A stretch of 7,179 bases of DNA from Oligoflexaceae bacterium (GTDB lineage: Bacteria; Bdellovibrionota_B; Oligoflexia; Oligoflexales; Oligoflexaceae). A program made the translations under genes and the position numbers. This document shows, piece after piece, positions 1-5,905 of the stretch. Under the pieces are notes generated by a model. It had not been told where the DNA came from. It made no database searches and saw nothing but the letters and a program-made list of their open reading frames with translations. Within the stretch, counting starts at the first letter, position 1; the number at the start of each line of letters is the position of its first letter. The stretch is taken from positions 1 through 7,179 of the forward strand of contig CANJJY010000235.1 in NCBI GenBank assembly GCA_947474445.1. The letters are read 5' to 3'.

Positions 1-426
1 CTCAGGGAAGAGGAGGTGCGCTGCCTTCACTTCTTTCTCAGTGAACTTAGCCTTGTTCTTCTGAAAGTATTCTTTGAGTTTGGCATCGGTTGTTTGATCC
101 GTGATGAACTTTTCGAGATAGAGCTTGGCGAGAATATCGCGACGGGCTGTTTCGACGAGATTCTTATATTCTTCGGAATCTTCGATTTTTGCCGATTTGG
201 CTTCGCTCGCGAGCAGAGTGCTCTCGATGATGTGATCAAGGAACTGCTGGCGAATCGCAGGATTGGTCTTGACCATGTCGGCTTGTGTTCCCAGTTGCTC
301 GACAGCTTTCTTATATTCCGCATCGCTCATGCCTTTGCCGTTGATCGTGGCAACGTCTTTGGCGAGACCGAGTGAAGACAGACTGAACAAAGCGAGAGCC
401 AGAGTGGTTTTGAGCTGAAGTTTCAT
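1..426 (-). CDS. Exported parvulin-type (PpiC/SurA-like) peptidyl-prolyl cis-trans isomerase, N-terminal part
   Basis: The minus-strand frame opens at ATG 426-424 and runs without a stop for 142 codons to the window edge, so the C-terminal part is missing. Residues 1-22 form a signal peptide: basic start MKLQLK, hydrophobic core TLALALFSLSSLG, then a likely cleavage after LGLA. Next comes a charged helical region (about 24-130) beginning with VATINGKGMSDAEYKKAV, the pattern of the SurA/PrsA-type chaperone N-domain (an xVNG strand followed by helices). Residues 133-142 (VKAAHLLFPE) match the opening strand of a parvulin rotamase domain (V-x-A-x-H-I/L-L). The expected role is folding of exported proteins in the periplasm. 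A ribosome site GAAAGGA lies about 7 bases before the ATG, within the 17-bp gap after the pheT stop, so the gene is probably co-transcribed with pheST. The family call is good. The specific type (SurA, PpiD or PrsA-like) cannot be decided without the C-terminus. Confidence 0.85.
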   Translation of the reverse strand, partial: MKLQLKTTLALALFSLSSLGLAKDVATINGKGMSDAEYKKAVEQLGTQADMVKTNPAIRQQFLDHIIESTLLASEAKSAKIEDSEEYKNLVETARRDILAKLYLEKFITDQTTDAKLKEYFQKNKAKFTEKEVKAAHLLFPE

Positions 427-443
427 GCGCGTCCTTTCAAATT

Positions 444-2996
444 TTAGCGAAGTTCTGCCGACAGGTCACCTTTGAGGTGGACGAGAAGAGCTTCAAGCTC
501 TTTTTCGACATCCTGATCGGTAAGAGTGCGGTCCGCAGCTTGAAACTGCAGACTAAAGGCCATACTTTTCTTGCCAGCGGGAATGTTGGTCCCTTGATAC
601 ACATCGAAGACCCGATAGGTCTTGAGGTGCTTTTTCTGCTTGAAGCTTGCAAAGCTACGCTCAAAATCAGAGTAGCTTATCGTGCTTGCGACGACGAGCG
701 CAAGATCGCGGGCCACGGGTGGGAATTTCACCGAGCCCGATGCATAGCTCGCCGGCTGGCAACTGGCGAGCTGAATCGCCTCAAGATCGAGCTCGAACAC
801 GACAGGCGTGTTTTGAAAATCAAGGCCATAAGCTTTGGCCGTGCGCGGATGGAGTTCGCCCACATAGCCGAGGAATTGACTGTTCTGCGACCAAAGCACA
901 GCGGCAGCGCCGGGGTGAAGCCAGGGAAAGTCCTTGGCTTCGATCGGTGTAAAGCGGAGAGATTCGATGCCAAATCCTCGGAGATAGCGCAGCAGCAGGC
1001 TCTTGCCTTGAAAGAAACTGGCCGCTTGCTCGCCCTGATTCCAAGACTTCATGGTAAAGGGTTGGTCGAGAAGACCGGCGATGCGGTTGTGTTCGAGAAC
1101 CCTATCATCTTGATGGGCCCTGAGAGAAATATGGGCACCCTGCTTCTTCAAATGACCCCAAACCGGACTTAGACCTTCCGTTGGTAGAGCGCGTGGTTCG
1201 TGAAAACTGCGTGCGGCTTCGAACAACTGCGCGCCTTGTATGCCGTGACGCCTATTTTCCAGCAGACTCTTGATCAAGCCCGTGAGGACGATGCTGCGGA
1301 GATGCTTTTCGTGTTCAACGAGCGGATTGGCCAGCTTTACCGTCGCCGCCAGAGGATGCTCGGCATCGATGCCAAGTGCCGCGAAATCCTCACCGCTCAT
1401 GAAAGGGAAAGTAATGACTTCGCTGAGGCCGAACCCGGCGAAACTCACTTTGCTCTCGTCGATAAAATCGATGAGAGGATGTTCAGGGAGAGCGCCGAGT
1501 TCCATGCGCGGAAGTTTGACAGGAATACGATCGTAGCCATAGACCCTGACTACTTCTTCAATCAGATCGACTTCGCGATCAATATCCTGACGCCAGCTCG
1601 GCGTTTCGAACTCGTAAACGTCGCCTGTTTCGGCCGCCAGTTTAAAGCCTAGCCGACTGAGAATTTCGGTCATCTCGGTGCCATCGATCTGCGGAAGCGC
1701 CGTCATCTTTCGGAGGCGACTGAGTCGCAGAGTCACGCGGCGGATCGAGCGCGCTTCGGACTCGACATCGATCCAGCGACTGGCTATCTCGGGCAGGGGC
1801 AGGTCCTGACCTTTGTCTTTTAACTCCTGCGTGGCCAAATAAATAACTTCTGCTACGCGCTGCGCGACCCAAGCCAATCTCTCAACATCGATTCCGCGCT
1901 CGAAGCGATGCGAGGCTTCAGTGTGGATGCCCTGCCGTTTGGCGGTTTTCCGGATAAGAGAAGGATTAAAATGAGCGACTTCGATGATGATGTTCTGCGT
2001 GTCGCTCTTCACTTCGCTGTTGGCGCCGCCCATGATTCCCGCCAGACCGATCGCCTGTTCAGCATCGGCTATGACGATGTCATCAGCATGCAGATCTCTA
2101 TCCTGTCCGTCGAGGGTCTTGAGCTTCTCGCCGGCATGCGCGCGGCGTACTTGAATCAAGCCTCCGCGCAGATCGCGTTCGTCGTAGGCGTGTATGGGGT
2201 GCCCGGTTTCTAGCATCACGTAGTTGGTGGCATCGACGATGAGATTGATCGCCCGCATACCAGCTCTCTGCACGCGCTGCTGGAGCCAGACGGGTGAAGA
2301 TGCGGCCGTCACGTGACCTACATGCAGCGCGACAAATCGTAGACTTTCTTGGGCACTGCTGATCTGAACCCGAACCTTCGAGGTAGAATCAAGATCTTCC
2401 TTATGCCAGGCCGGGTGAAGAGTCGGTACGCGCAAAGGTCGTTTGAGACGGGCGCTGAGATCCCTGGCGATGCCGATGATACCGAGGCAATCGCTGCGGT
2501 TCGGCGTCAAGCCGATCTCGATGATCGTGTCTTCCAGCTGCCAGTATTCGCTCACGGACAGTCCGAGAGGAGCATCGGCCGGAAGTTCGATGATGCCGTC
2601 ATGCCCTTCGGAAAGTCCGAGCTCCGCTTCGCTGCAGAGCATCCCGAAAGAATCTTCCCCGCGAATTTTGCTTTCTTTGATCTTAAAATCTTTGGGCAAC
2701 ACGCTGCCAATGCGAGCCACGACGACTTTGATTCCATCCCGAGCATTGGGTGCGCCGCAGACGATTTTGAGGGCTTCACCCTTGCCGACATCGACGGTGC
2801 AGACGCGCAACTTATCAGCGTTAGGATGCGTCACCGCTTTGAGGATTTGACCGACGACAACATCGCCTTTGAGAGGGGCTAGAAGTTCAATCCCTTCGAC
2901 TTCGAGGCCAAGCTGTGTGAGCGTGGAGCTGATCTCGCCGATCGTGAGGTCAGCGAGATCGATATATTCTTGTAACCAGCGAAGAGAAACGCGCAT
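444..2996 (-). CDS. pheT: Phenylalanine--tRNA ligase beta subunit
   Basis: This is a complete 850-residue protein, slightly longer than the usual 790-800. Together with PheS it forms the cytoplasmic alpha2-beta2 enzyme that charges tRNA-Phe; the beta chain binds tRNA and edits mischarged Tyr-tRNA. Domains seen in order: N-terminal MRVSLRWLQEYIDL; a tRNA-binding OB fold at about 44-150 (HPNADKLRVC, SFGMLCSEAELGL); the B3/B4 editing domain at about 210-385 (GIMGG 320-324, TEASHRFERGID 359-370); B5 at about 418-490, ending in DLIEEVVRVYGYDRIP; the catalytic-like core at about 495-740; and the FDX-ACB anticodon-arm domain at about 757-850 (KFPPVARDLALVV, ending SAELR as is typical). The ATG at 2996-2994 gives the canonical PheT N-terminus. 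The gene starts 17 bp after the pheS stop, and its own ribosome site (CAGGG) is weak, so translational coupling is likely. No truncation or missing block is seen. Confidence 0.98.
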   Translation of the reverse strand: MRVSLRWLQEYIDLADLTIGEISSTLTQLGLEVEGIELLAPLKGDVVVGQILKAVTHPNADKLRVCTVDVGKGEALKIVCGAPNARDGIKVVVARIGSVLPKDFKIKESKIRGEDSFGMLCSEAELGLSEGHDGIIELPADAPLGLSVSEYWQLEDTIIEIGLTPNRSDCLGIIGIARDLSARLKRPLRVPTLHPAWHKEDLDSTSKVRVQISSAQESLRFVALHVGHVTAASSPVWLQQRVQRAGMRAINLIVDATNYVMLETGHPIHAYDERDLRGGLIQVRRAHAGEKLKTLDGQDRDLHADDIVIADAEQAIGLAGIMGGANSEVKSDTQNIIIEVAHFNPSLIRKTAKRQGIHTEASHRFERGIDVERLAWVAQRVAEVIYLATQELKDKGQDLPLPEIASRWIDVESEARSIRRVTLRLSRLRKMTALPQIDGTEMTEILSRLGFKLAAETGDVYEFETPSWRQDIDREVDLIEEVVRVYGYDRIPVKLPRMELGALPEHPLIDFIDESKVSFAGFGLSEVITFPFMSGEDFAALGIDAEHPLAATVKLANPLVEHEKHLRSIVLTGLIKSLLENRRHGIQGAQLFEAARSFHEPRALPTEGLSPVWGHLKKQGAHISLRAHQDDRVLEHNRIAGLLDQPFTMKSWNQGEQAASFFQGKSLLLRYLRGFGIESLRFTPIEAKDFPWLHPGAAAVLWSQNSQFLGYVGELHPRTAKAYGLDFQNTPVVFELDLEAIQLASCQPASYASGSVKFPPVARDLALVVASTISYSDFERSFASFKQKKHLKTYRVFDVYQGTNIPAGKKSMAFSLQFQAADRTLTDQDVEKELEALLVHLKGDLSAELR

Positions 2997-3013
2997 GATC
3001 GAGGCCCTGTATC

Positions 3014-4093
3014 TTAAGGGTGGATGGGAAACTGACCGAGGAACTGCTGATTGCCTTCAAAAAGCTGACGCAAATCTGCAAGTCCGTAGCGCAGCATCGC
3101 AATCCGATCGATGCCGAAACCAAAAGCAAATCCGGTATAGCGATCACTGTCGTAGCCGACCGCTTCGAAAACATTAGGATGAATCATACCGAGCCCGCCC
3201 AACTCGAGCCAGCCGGTCTGTTTGCAGATACGGCAGCCTTTACCGCGGCAAGCGACGCACTGTAGATCGAATTCGGCACCCGGTTCAACGAAGGGAAAAA
3301 AGCTAGGACGCAGACGCGTCGCTAGATCCTGACCGAACACGGCTTTCAAAAAGCGGTCGATCACCCCTTTCATATCGCCCATGTCGATGCCTTCATCAAC
3401 GACGAAGCCTTCGATCTGATGAAACATAGGGGTATGGGTCAAATCCGAATCGCAGCGATAGGTGCGACCAGGGGCGACGATACGCAGGGGCGCTTGTTCC
3501 ACCATCATAGCGTGAATCTGAATGTTCGAAGTGTGCGTGCGCAGAATCGTTTTTGCCCGTTCTCCGATAAAGAAAGTGTCCTGCATATCACGCGCCGGAT
3601 GATCGTCCTTGAAGTTGAGGGCACTGAAATTGTAAAAATCCAGGTCCACTTCAGGACCATCGTAGACGGTGAATCCAAGGCGGCGAAACTCGGCAAGTAG
3701 GACTCGGCGCATCAAAGTCACAGGATGCAAAGAGCCTTGTCCTGTCGTCGTCTGAACGGGAAGGCTAATATCGAGCTTATGCTGGGTCAGACTCTGCTCG
3801 AGGGCGTGGTCTTCGGCCTTCTGCCGCCAGATTTCCAGTTCGCCTTCAAGCTTTTGCCGCAGTTCGTTGATGATCTTTCCAGCAGCAGGCTTTTCTTCTT
3901 TGGGCAGACTCTTCAGAGTCTCCATCAGGGCCGTGACCTGGCCTTTACGCCCCAGGTATTTGACCTTGAGGTCTTCCACGGCGCGCGGGCTGAGCTGGGT
4001 TTTCAAAGCATCCAGGTCGTGCTGCAGACCGAGTTGTATATCAGCCACTTTAGAAGTGGTTTCCTGTAAGGGGGATCCCTTGCCTTCGCTCAT
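3014..4093 (-). CDS. pheS: Phenylalanine--tRNA ligase alpha subunit
   Basis: This is a complete 359-residue class II aminoacyl-tRNA synthetase catalytic subunit that activates phenylalanine with ATP. Residues about 15-105 form the N-terminal coiled-coil arm (ends near LEQSLTQHKLDISLP). Motif 1 is around 143-160 (VYDGPEVD, DFYNFSALN). Motif 2 is 205-229, with GRTYRCDSD and THTPMFHQIEG. Motif 3 is 321-335 (GFAFGFGIDRIAMLR), followed by LRQLFEGNQQFLGQF as in other PheS proteins. Between motifs 2 and 3 lies a four-cysteine cluster, C279, C282, C287 and C290, in the form CxxCxGxGCxxCKxTGW. This is known in a subset of bacterial PheS and absent from E. coli. The ATG at 4093 has an AAAGGG ribosome site 5-6 bases upstream. 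The gene heads the pheS-pheT-isomerase operon, which starts after the terminator at 4146-4177. No convincing -10/-35 pair is seen in the 50 bases between. Confidence 0.98.
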   Translation of the reverse strand: MSEGKGSPLQETTSKVADIQLGLQHDLDALKTQLSPRAVEDLKVKYLGRKGQVTALMETLKSLPKEEKPAAGKIINELRQKLEGELEIWRQKAEDHALEQSLTQHKLDISLPVQTTTGQGSLHPVTLMRRVLLAEFRRLGFTVYDGPEVDLDFYNFSALNFKDDHPARDMQDTFFIGERAKTILRTHTSNIQIHAMMVEQAPLRIVAPGRTYRCDSDLTHTPMFHQIEGFVVDEGIDMGDMKGVIDRFLKAVFGQDLATRLRPSFFPFVEPGAEFDLQCVACRGKGCRICKQTGWLELGGLGMIHPNVFEAVGYDSDRYTGFAFGFGIDRIAMLRYGLADLRQLFEGNQQFLGQFPIHP

Positions 4094-4145
4094 ACAGCCC
4101 TTTCACATTCAGTAAACTTCTATCGCCGCATCAAGAGGCAGGCCC
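4094..4145 (-). promoter_or_regulatory. Short pheST leader: no clear promoter or attenuator
   Basis: This 52-base stretch between the upstream terminator and pheS must hold the pheST promoter unless read-through drives the operon. A TTGATG (4134-4129) could be a -35, but the hexamer 17 bases further (TGAATG) is a poor -10; TTTACT (4116-4111) is a better -10 but is wrongly spaced. No Phe-rich leader peptide like pheM and no T-box-sized structure fits in this length. The only clear signal is the pheS ribosome site AAAGGG just before the start codon. Confidence 0.3.
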
Positions 4146-4177
4146 AAAAAAAATGCGGGGCGAATATCTCGCCTCGC
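4146..4177 (-). terminator. Rho-independent terminator after the aminotransferase gene
   Basis: Read on the minus strand, GCG-A-GGCGA (4177-4169), loop GATAT, then TCGCC-C-CGC (4163-4155) forms an 8-pair stem with a single A-C mismatch and a 5-base loop. One A and then eight consecutive T (4153-4146) follow. The hairpin begins 27 bases after the aminotransferase stop codon, which is typical placement. It isolates the aminotransferase from the pheST operon downstream. An alternative 6-pair stem, GGGCGA/TCGCCC, uses the same bases. Confidence 0.88.
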
Positions 4178-4204
4178 CCGATTGTATGCTCAAAAATAAG
4201 CAGT

Positions 4205-5398
4205 TCAGCACGCCGCGAGAGCTAGGCTCAAACGACGAAGGCCTTCTTGCAAAACGTCCTCATGGACAGCGTAGCTCAATCGTAGAAAGCCCGGCGTCCC
4301 AAAAGCCTCACCCGGCACCATTGCGACGTGAGAGGTCTCGAGCAATCTTGCGCTAAAAGCAAGGCTGTTATCATTGGAGTAGAGGGGAGATTTTGCAAGG
4401 ACTTTTCTTATGTCGATGAAGACGTAAAAGGCGCCAGTCGGGGGAATCATGTCGACGTCTGGCATGTCACGCAAGAGTCTGACAGCCAGATCGCGCCGGG
4501 ACTTCAAAAGATCCATTTTATCTTGCATGTATAGCGGCCCCAAACTCAGCGCCTTGAGCGCTCCTTCTTCCACAAAACCGGGTAGGCACGTCGAAGATTG
4601 AGTCTGGAGAGTACGAACGATTTCTGCGACCTTGGCTGGTCCCGCCATGTAGCCTACGCGCCAGCCGGTCATGGCATAGCCCTTGGAAAAACCGTTTACT
4701 AGAATGAATCGATCGCGCAAAGCGGGACTTAAAGTTGCCAGTGAAACATGCGGTGCTTCGTACGACATGTACTCATAGATCTCGTCGGAAATAATCCACC
4801 ACGGCTTATCGCTCAGATATTGGCCGAGGTCGCGCAGTTCGGCCGTGCTCAAGGTGTAACCAGCGGGATTGTTCGGCGAGGTCAAAACGATGGCTTTCGT
4901 ACGGGAGGTTACGTATGGAGCGATCATGGCTGGTGTCAGACGAGGGCCACTGTGCTCGCTTGGCGCTGGTATTACCACGGGCTTGCCGCCTGCGGCGATG
5001 ACGTGTTCTGTATAGCTCACCCAGTAAGGAGCGGGAATGAGGACTTCGTCCCCTTCGTTGATCAAAGCGAGTGAAAGGTGAAAAAGAATTTCTTTAGCCC
5101 CGATACCCACTACGATTTCGCTCGGTTGGTAAATCAGCTGATTCTCTTGAGCAAGTTTGGCTGCGATCGCTTTGCGCAGAGGAAGTCCGCCGCCGGCCGC
5201 TCCGTATTTGGTTTTGCCTTGGCGCAGAGCTTCGATCGCCGCTTCGACGACAGGCATTGGCGTCGTAAAATCTGGTTCGCCGACCGAAAAGTTAATAACT
5301 TTATGGCCTTGTTCCGCCAGTTCTTTGGCTTTTGTGTTCAAAGCGACGGTGGGCGAGGGTTGCAGTTGAGAGATGCGCTGAGACAAAGAAGGTTGCAT
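4205..5398 (-). CDS. Class I/II PLP-dependent aminotransferase, aspartate aminotransferase-like
   Basis: This is a complete 397-residue fold-type I aminotransferase, the usual length for the bacterial Ib aspartate aminotransferase group. It transfers an amino group between an amino acid and a 2-oxo acid using pyridoxal phosphate. Seen in order: N-terminal SQRISQLQPSPTVALNTKAKEL; GEPDFTTP (40-47), the substrate-lid region; TKYGAAGGG (63-71); the cofactor-binding turn GAKEIL (100-105); SPNNPAG (174-180), with Asn contacting the cofactor; ISDEIYEY with Asp205 and Tyr208; the Schiff-base lysine K239 in NGFSKGYAMTGWRVGY; phosphate-contacting R247; and carboxylate-binding R373 in FLRLSYA. All catalytic residues are present. 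Aspartate is the most likely substrate from overall pattern, but related enzymes use alanine, aromatic amino acids or prephenate, so no symbol is given. The ATG at 5398 fits the family N-terminus, with a weak, distant ribosome site (ACAGG). A promoter candidate lies at 5439-5467 and a terminator at 4146-4177, so it appears monocistronic. Confidence 0.93.
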   Translation of the reverse strand: MQPSLSQRISQLQPSPTVALNTKAKELAEQGHKVINFSVGEPDFTTPMPVVEAAIEALRQGKTKYGAAGGGLPLRKAIAAKLAQENQLIYQPSEIVVGIGAKEILFHLSLALINEGDEVLIPAPYWVSYTEHVIAAGGKPVVIPAPSEHSGPRLTPAMIAPYVTSRTKAIVLTSPNNPAGYTLSTAELRDLGQYLSDKPWWIISDEIYEYMSYEAPHVSLATLSPALRDRFILVNGFSKGYAMTGWRVGYMAGPAKVAEIVRTLQTQSSTCLPGFVEEGALKALSLGPLYMQDKMDLLKSRRDLAVRLLRDMPDVDMIPPTGAFYVFIDIRKVLAKSPLYSNDNSLAFSARLLETSHVAMVPGEAFGTPGFLRLSYAVHEDVLQEGLRRLSLALAAC

Positions 5399-5559
5399 GG
5401 CTCGAAACCTGTCCGCGAGGGGTTAGCAATTGGCCTCTATTAAGCAGGCAGAGCCGGTGAGTGACAAGCATATTAAATAGGGGAACGACGAATCCCTACG
5501 CGGGTGTTTCGAGTCACGCTCAATATATGACGGGGAATGACGAGAGTAGAAAGAGAGGC
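5399..5559. other. Spacer between 6S RNA and the aminotransferase: no gene seen
   Basis: This spacer holds the promoter candidate at 5439-5467. It also has a short inverted repeat, TAGGG/CCCTA (around 5478-5498, loop 11), and two ATGACG copies ten bases apart (5527-5532 and 5537-5542). No coding frame here looks like a protein. There is no hairpin plus long T-run after the 6S 3' end, so the 6S transcript may be trimmed by nucleases or read through into the aminotransferase gene. Confidence 0.4.
5439..5467 (-). promoter_or_regulatory. Candidate sigma70-type promoter for the aminotransferase gene
   Basis: On the minus strand, TTGTCA (5467-5462, five of six consensus bases) is followed after exactly 17 bases by CTTAAT (5444-5439, four of six). 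Transcription would start near 5432, giving a leader of about 34 bases before the ATG at 5398. A second AT-rich element (TATTTAATAT) lies just upstream at about 5470-5481 and could also serve as a -10. Confidence 0.45.
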
Positions 5560-5750
5560 GGAATGTGCCAAGTAGATATGTTCTTTGATTTGCAAGGGGA
5601 ACCCACCACTCTATAGGTGGGTGCCCTACCGCGCGCATTAGGCTTCCTCTTCATCGAGAGAGGCGTGCTCACAGCGAGCGGACCCAGGCTCCCTTTTTCA
5701 TCAGCATCGGTTCACCCGCATCAACCATGAAAAACGTCCTGGCACATCCC
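5560..5750 (-). ncRNA. ssrS: 6S RNA (RNA polymerase holoenzyme-binding regulatory RNA)
   Basis: 6S RNA binds housekeeping RNA polymerase by imitating melted promoter DNA and lowers transcription in stationary phase. The approximately 191-base minus-strand segment folds as that family does. The ends pair over 13 positions: 5750-5738 (GGGATGTGCCAGG) with 5572-5560 (CTTGGCACATTCC), counting G-U pairs. An inner interrupted stem includes TTGAT (5724-5720) with ATCAA (5589-5585). A central bubble follows; its 3' side carries a hairpin, ACCCACC/GGTGGGT (5622-5616 with 5607-5601), like the hairpin in E. coli 6S. Beyond the bubble, CCGCTCGC (5681-5674) pairs with GCGCGCGG (5636-5629) around one mismatch, capped by CCTCT/AGAGG (5663-5659 with 5650-5646). 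The tracts TGAGCA and GAAGCCT-AA resemble the E. coli sequence at equivalent places. The CCGAU start site for product RNA falls at nucleotide 45, against 44 in E. coli. Length matches the family (about 180-200). Exact ends are inferred from the closing stem. The identification comes from pattern and memory of the E. coli RNA, not from a covariance search. Confidence 0.87.
5706..5725 (+). ncRNA. Predicted product RNA (pRNA) templated by 6S RNA
   Basis: RNA polymerase bound to 6S RNA uses it as template for short pRNAs. In E. coli pRNA starts opposite U44 in the sequence CCGAU and begins AUCGGCUCA. Here the 6S segment has CCGAU ending at nucleotide 45 (position 5706), so the predicted product is antisense to 6S and begins AUCGGUUCACCCGC, agreeing with E. 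coli at eight of the first nine bases. It is RNA-templated and not a DNA gene; the coordinates mark the complementary sequence. The 3' end is arbitrary, because pRNAs vary in length. Confidence 0.45.
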
Positions 5751-5756
5751 AAGAGC

Positions 5757-5785
5757 AAACTACCACAGCGATTTTAGATGGTGAA
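5757..5785 (-). promoter_or_regulatory. Candidate promoter of the 6S RNA
   Basis: On the minus strand, TTCACC (5785-5780, four of six -35 bases) lies exactly 17 bases from TAGTTT (5762-5757, three of six -10 bases), which is preceded by TGG, an extended -10 (TGn). The first base of the 6S closing stem (5750) is seven bases after the -10. This independent spacing agreement supports both the promoter and the 5' end of the RNA. Confidence 0.5.
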
Positions 5786-5820
5786 TAGTTTTTTTCAGAA
5801 AGCAGATTTCTTAACTTATT

Positions 5821-5826
5821 TATGCT
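5821..5826 (+). promoter_or_regulatory. Possible -10 element for the dksA-family gene
   Basis: TATGCT matches four of six -10 bases and sits in AT-rich DNA 80 bases before the dksA-family start codon. Transcription would begin near 5833, the first base of the inverted repeat at 5833-5859. No good -35 is found 16-18 bases upstream, so the call is weak. Confidence 0.25.
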
Positions 5827-5832
5827 AGTTTT

Positions 5833-5859
5833 AGGGTGGTAACTGAGCTTGACCACCCT
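5833..5859. repeat. Perfect 8-bp inverted repeat in the dksA-family leader
   Basis: AGGGTGGT (5833-5840) and ACCACCCT (5852-5859) are exact reverse complements with an 11-base spacer, 46 bases before the dksA-family start codon. As RNA it would be a stable hairpin in the leader; as DNA it could be an operator. It is followed by only TTTT within CGATTTTGAG, so a terminator role is unlikely though not excluded. Confidence 0.55.
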
Positions 5860-5905
5860 CGATTTTGAGTCGACCGAAAAATAAAATTCGGAGGAGAGGT
5901 AATCC

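Noticed and set aside
477..1172. Long plus-strand frame (231 codons) opposite pheT
   Set aside because: It is a shadow of the well-supported pheT frame; its translation is low in pattern and it lacks a ribosome site.
2349..2882. 177-codon plus-strand frame opposite the pheT N-terminal region
   Set aside because: Antisense to the conserved tRNA-binding domain of pheT; an ordinary shadow frame.
4094..4204. T-box or pheM-like attenuator upstream of pheS
   Set aside because: The hairpin with eight T is explained as the aminotransferase terminator; no leader peptide rich in Phe codons and no T-box sequence is present.
5478..5498. TAGGG/CCCTA inverted repeat as a terminator for 6S RNA
   Set aside because: Only five pairs with an 11-base loop and no T-run beyond TTT; it is also 60 bases past the 6S closing stem.
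5423..5638. 71-codon minus-strand frame between the aminotransferase and the dksA-family gene
   Set aside because: It overlaps the 3' part of the 6S RNA and the aminotransferase promoter, has no ribosome site, and its translation has no domain-like pattern.
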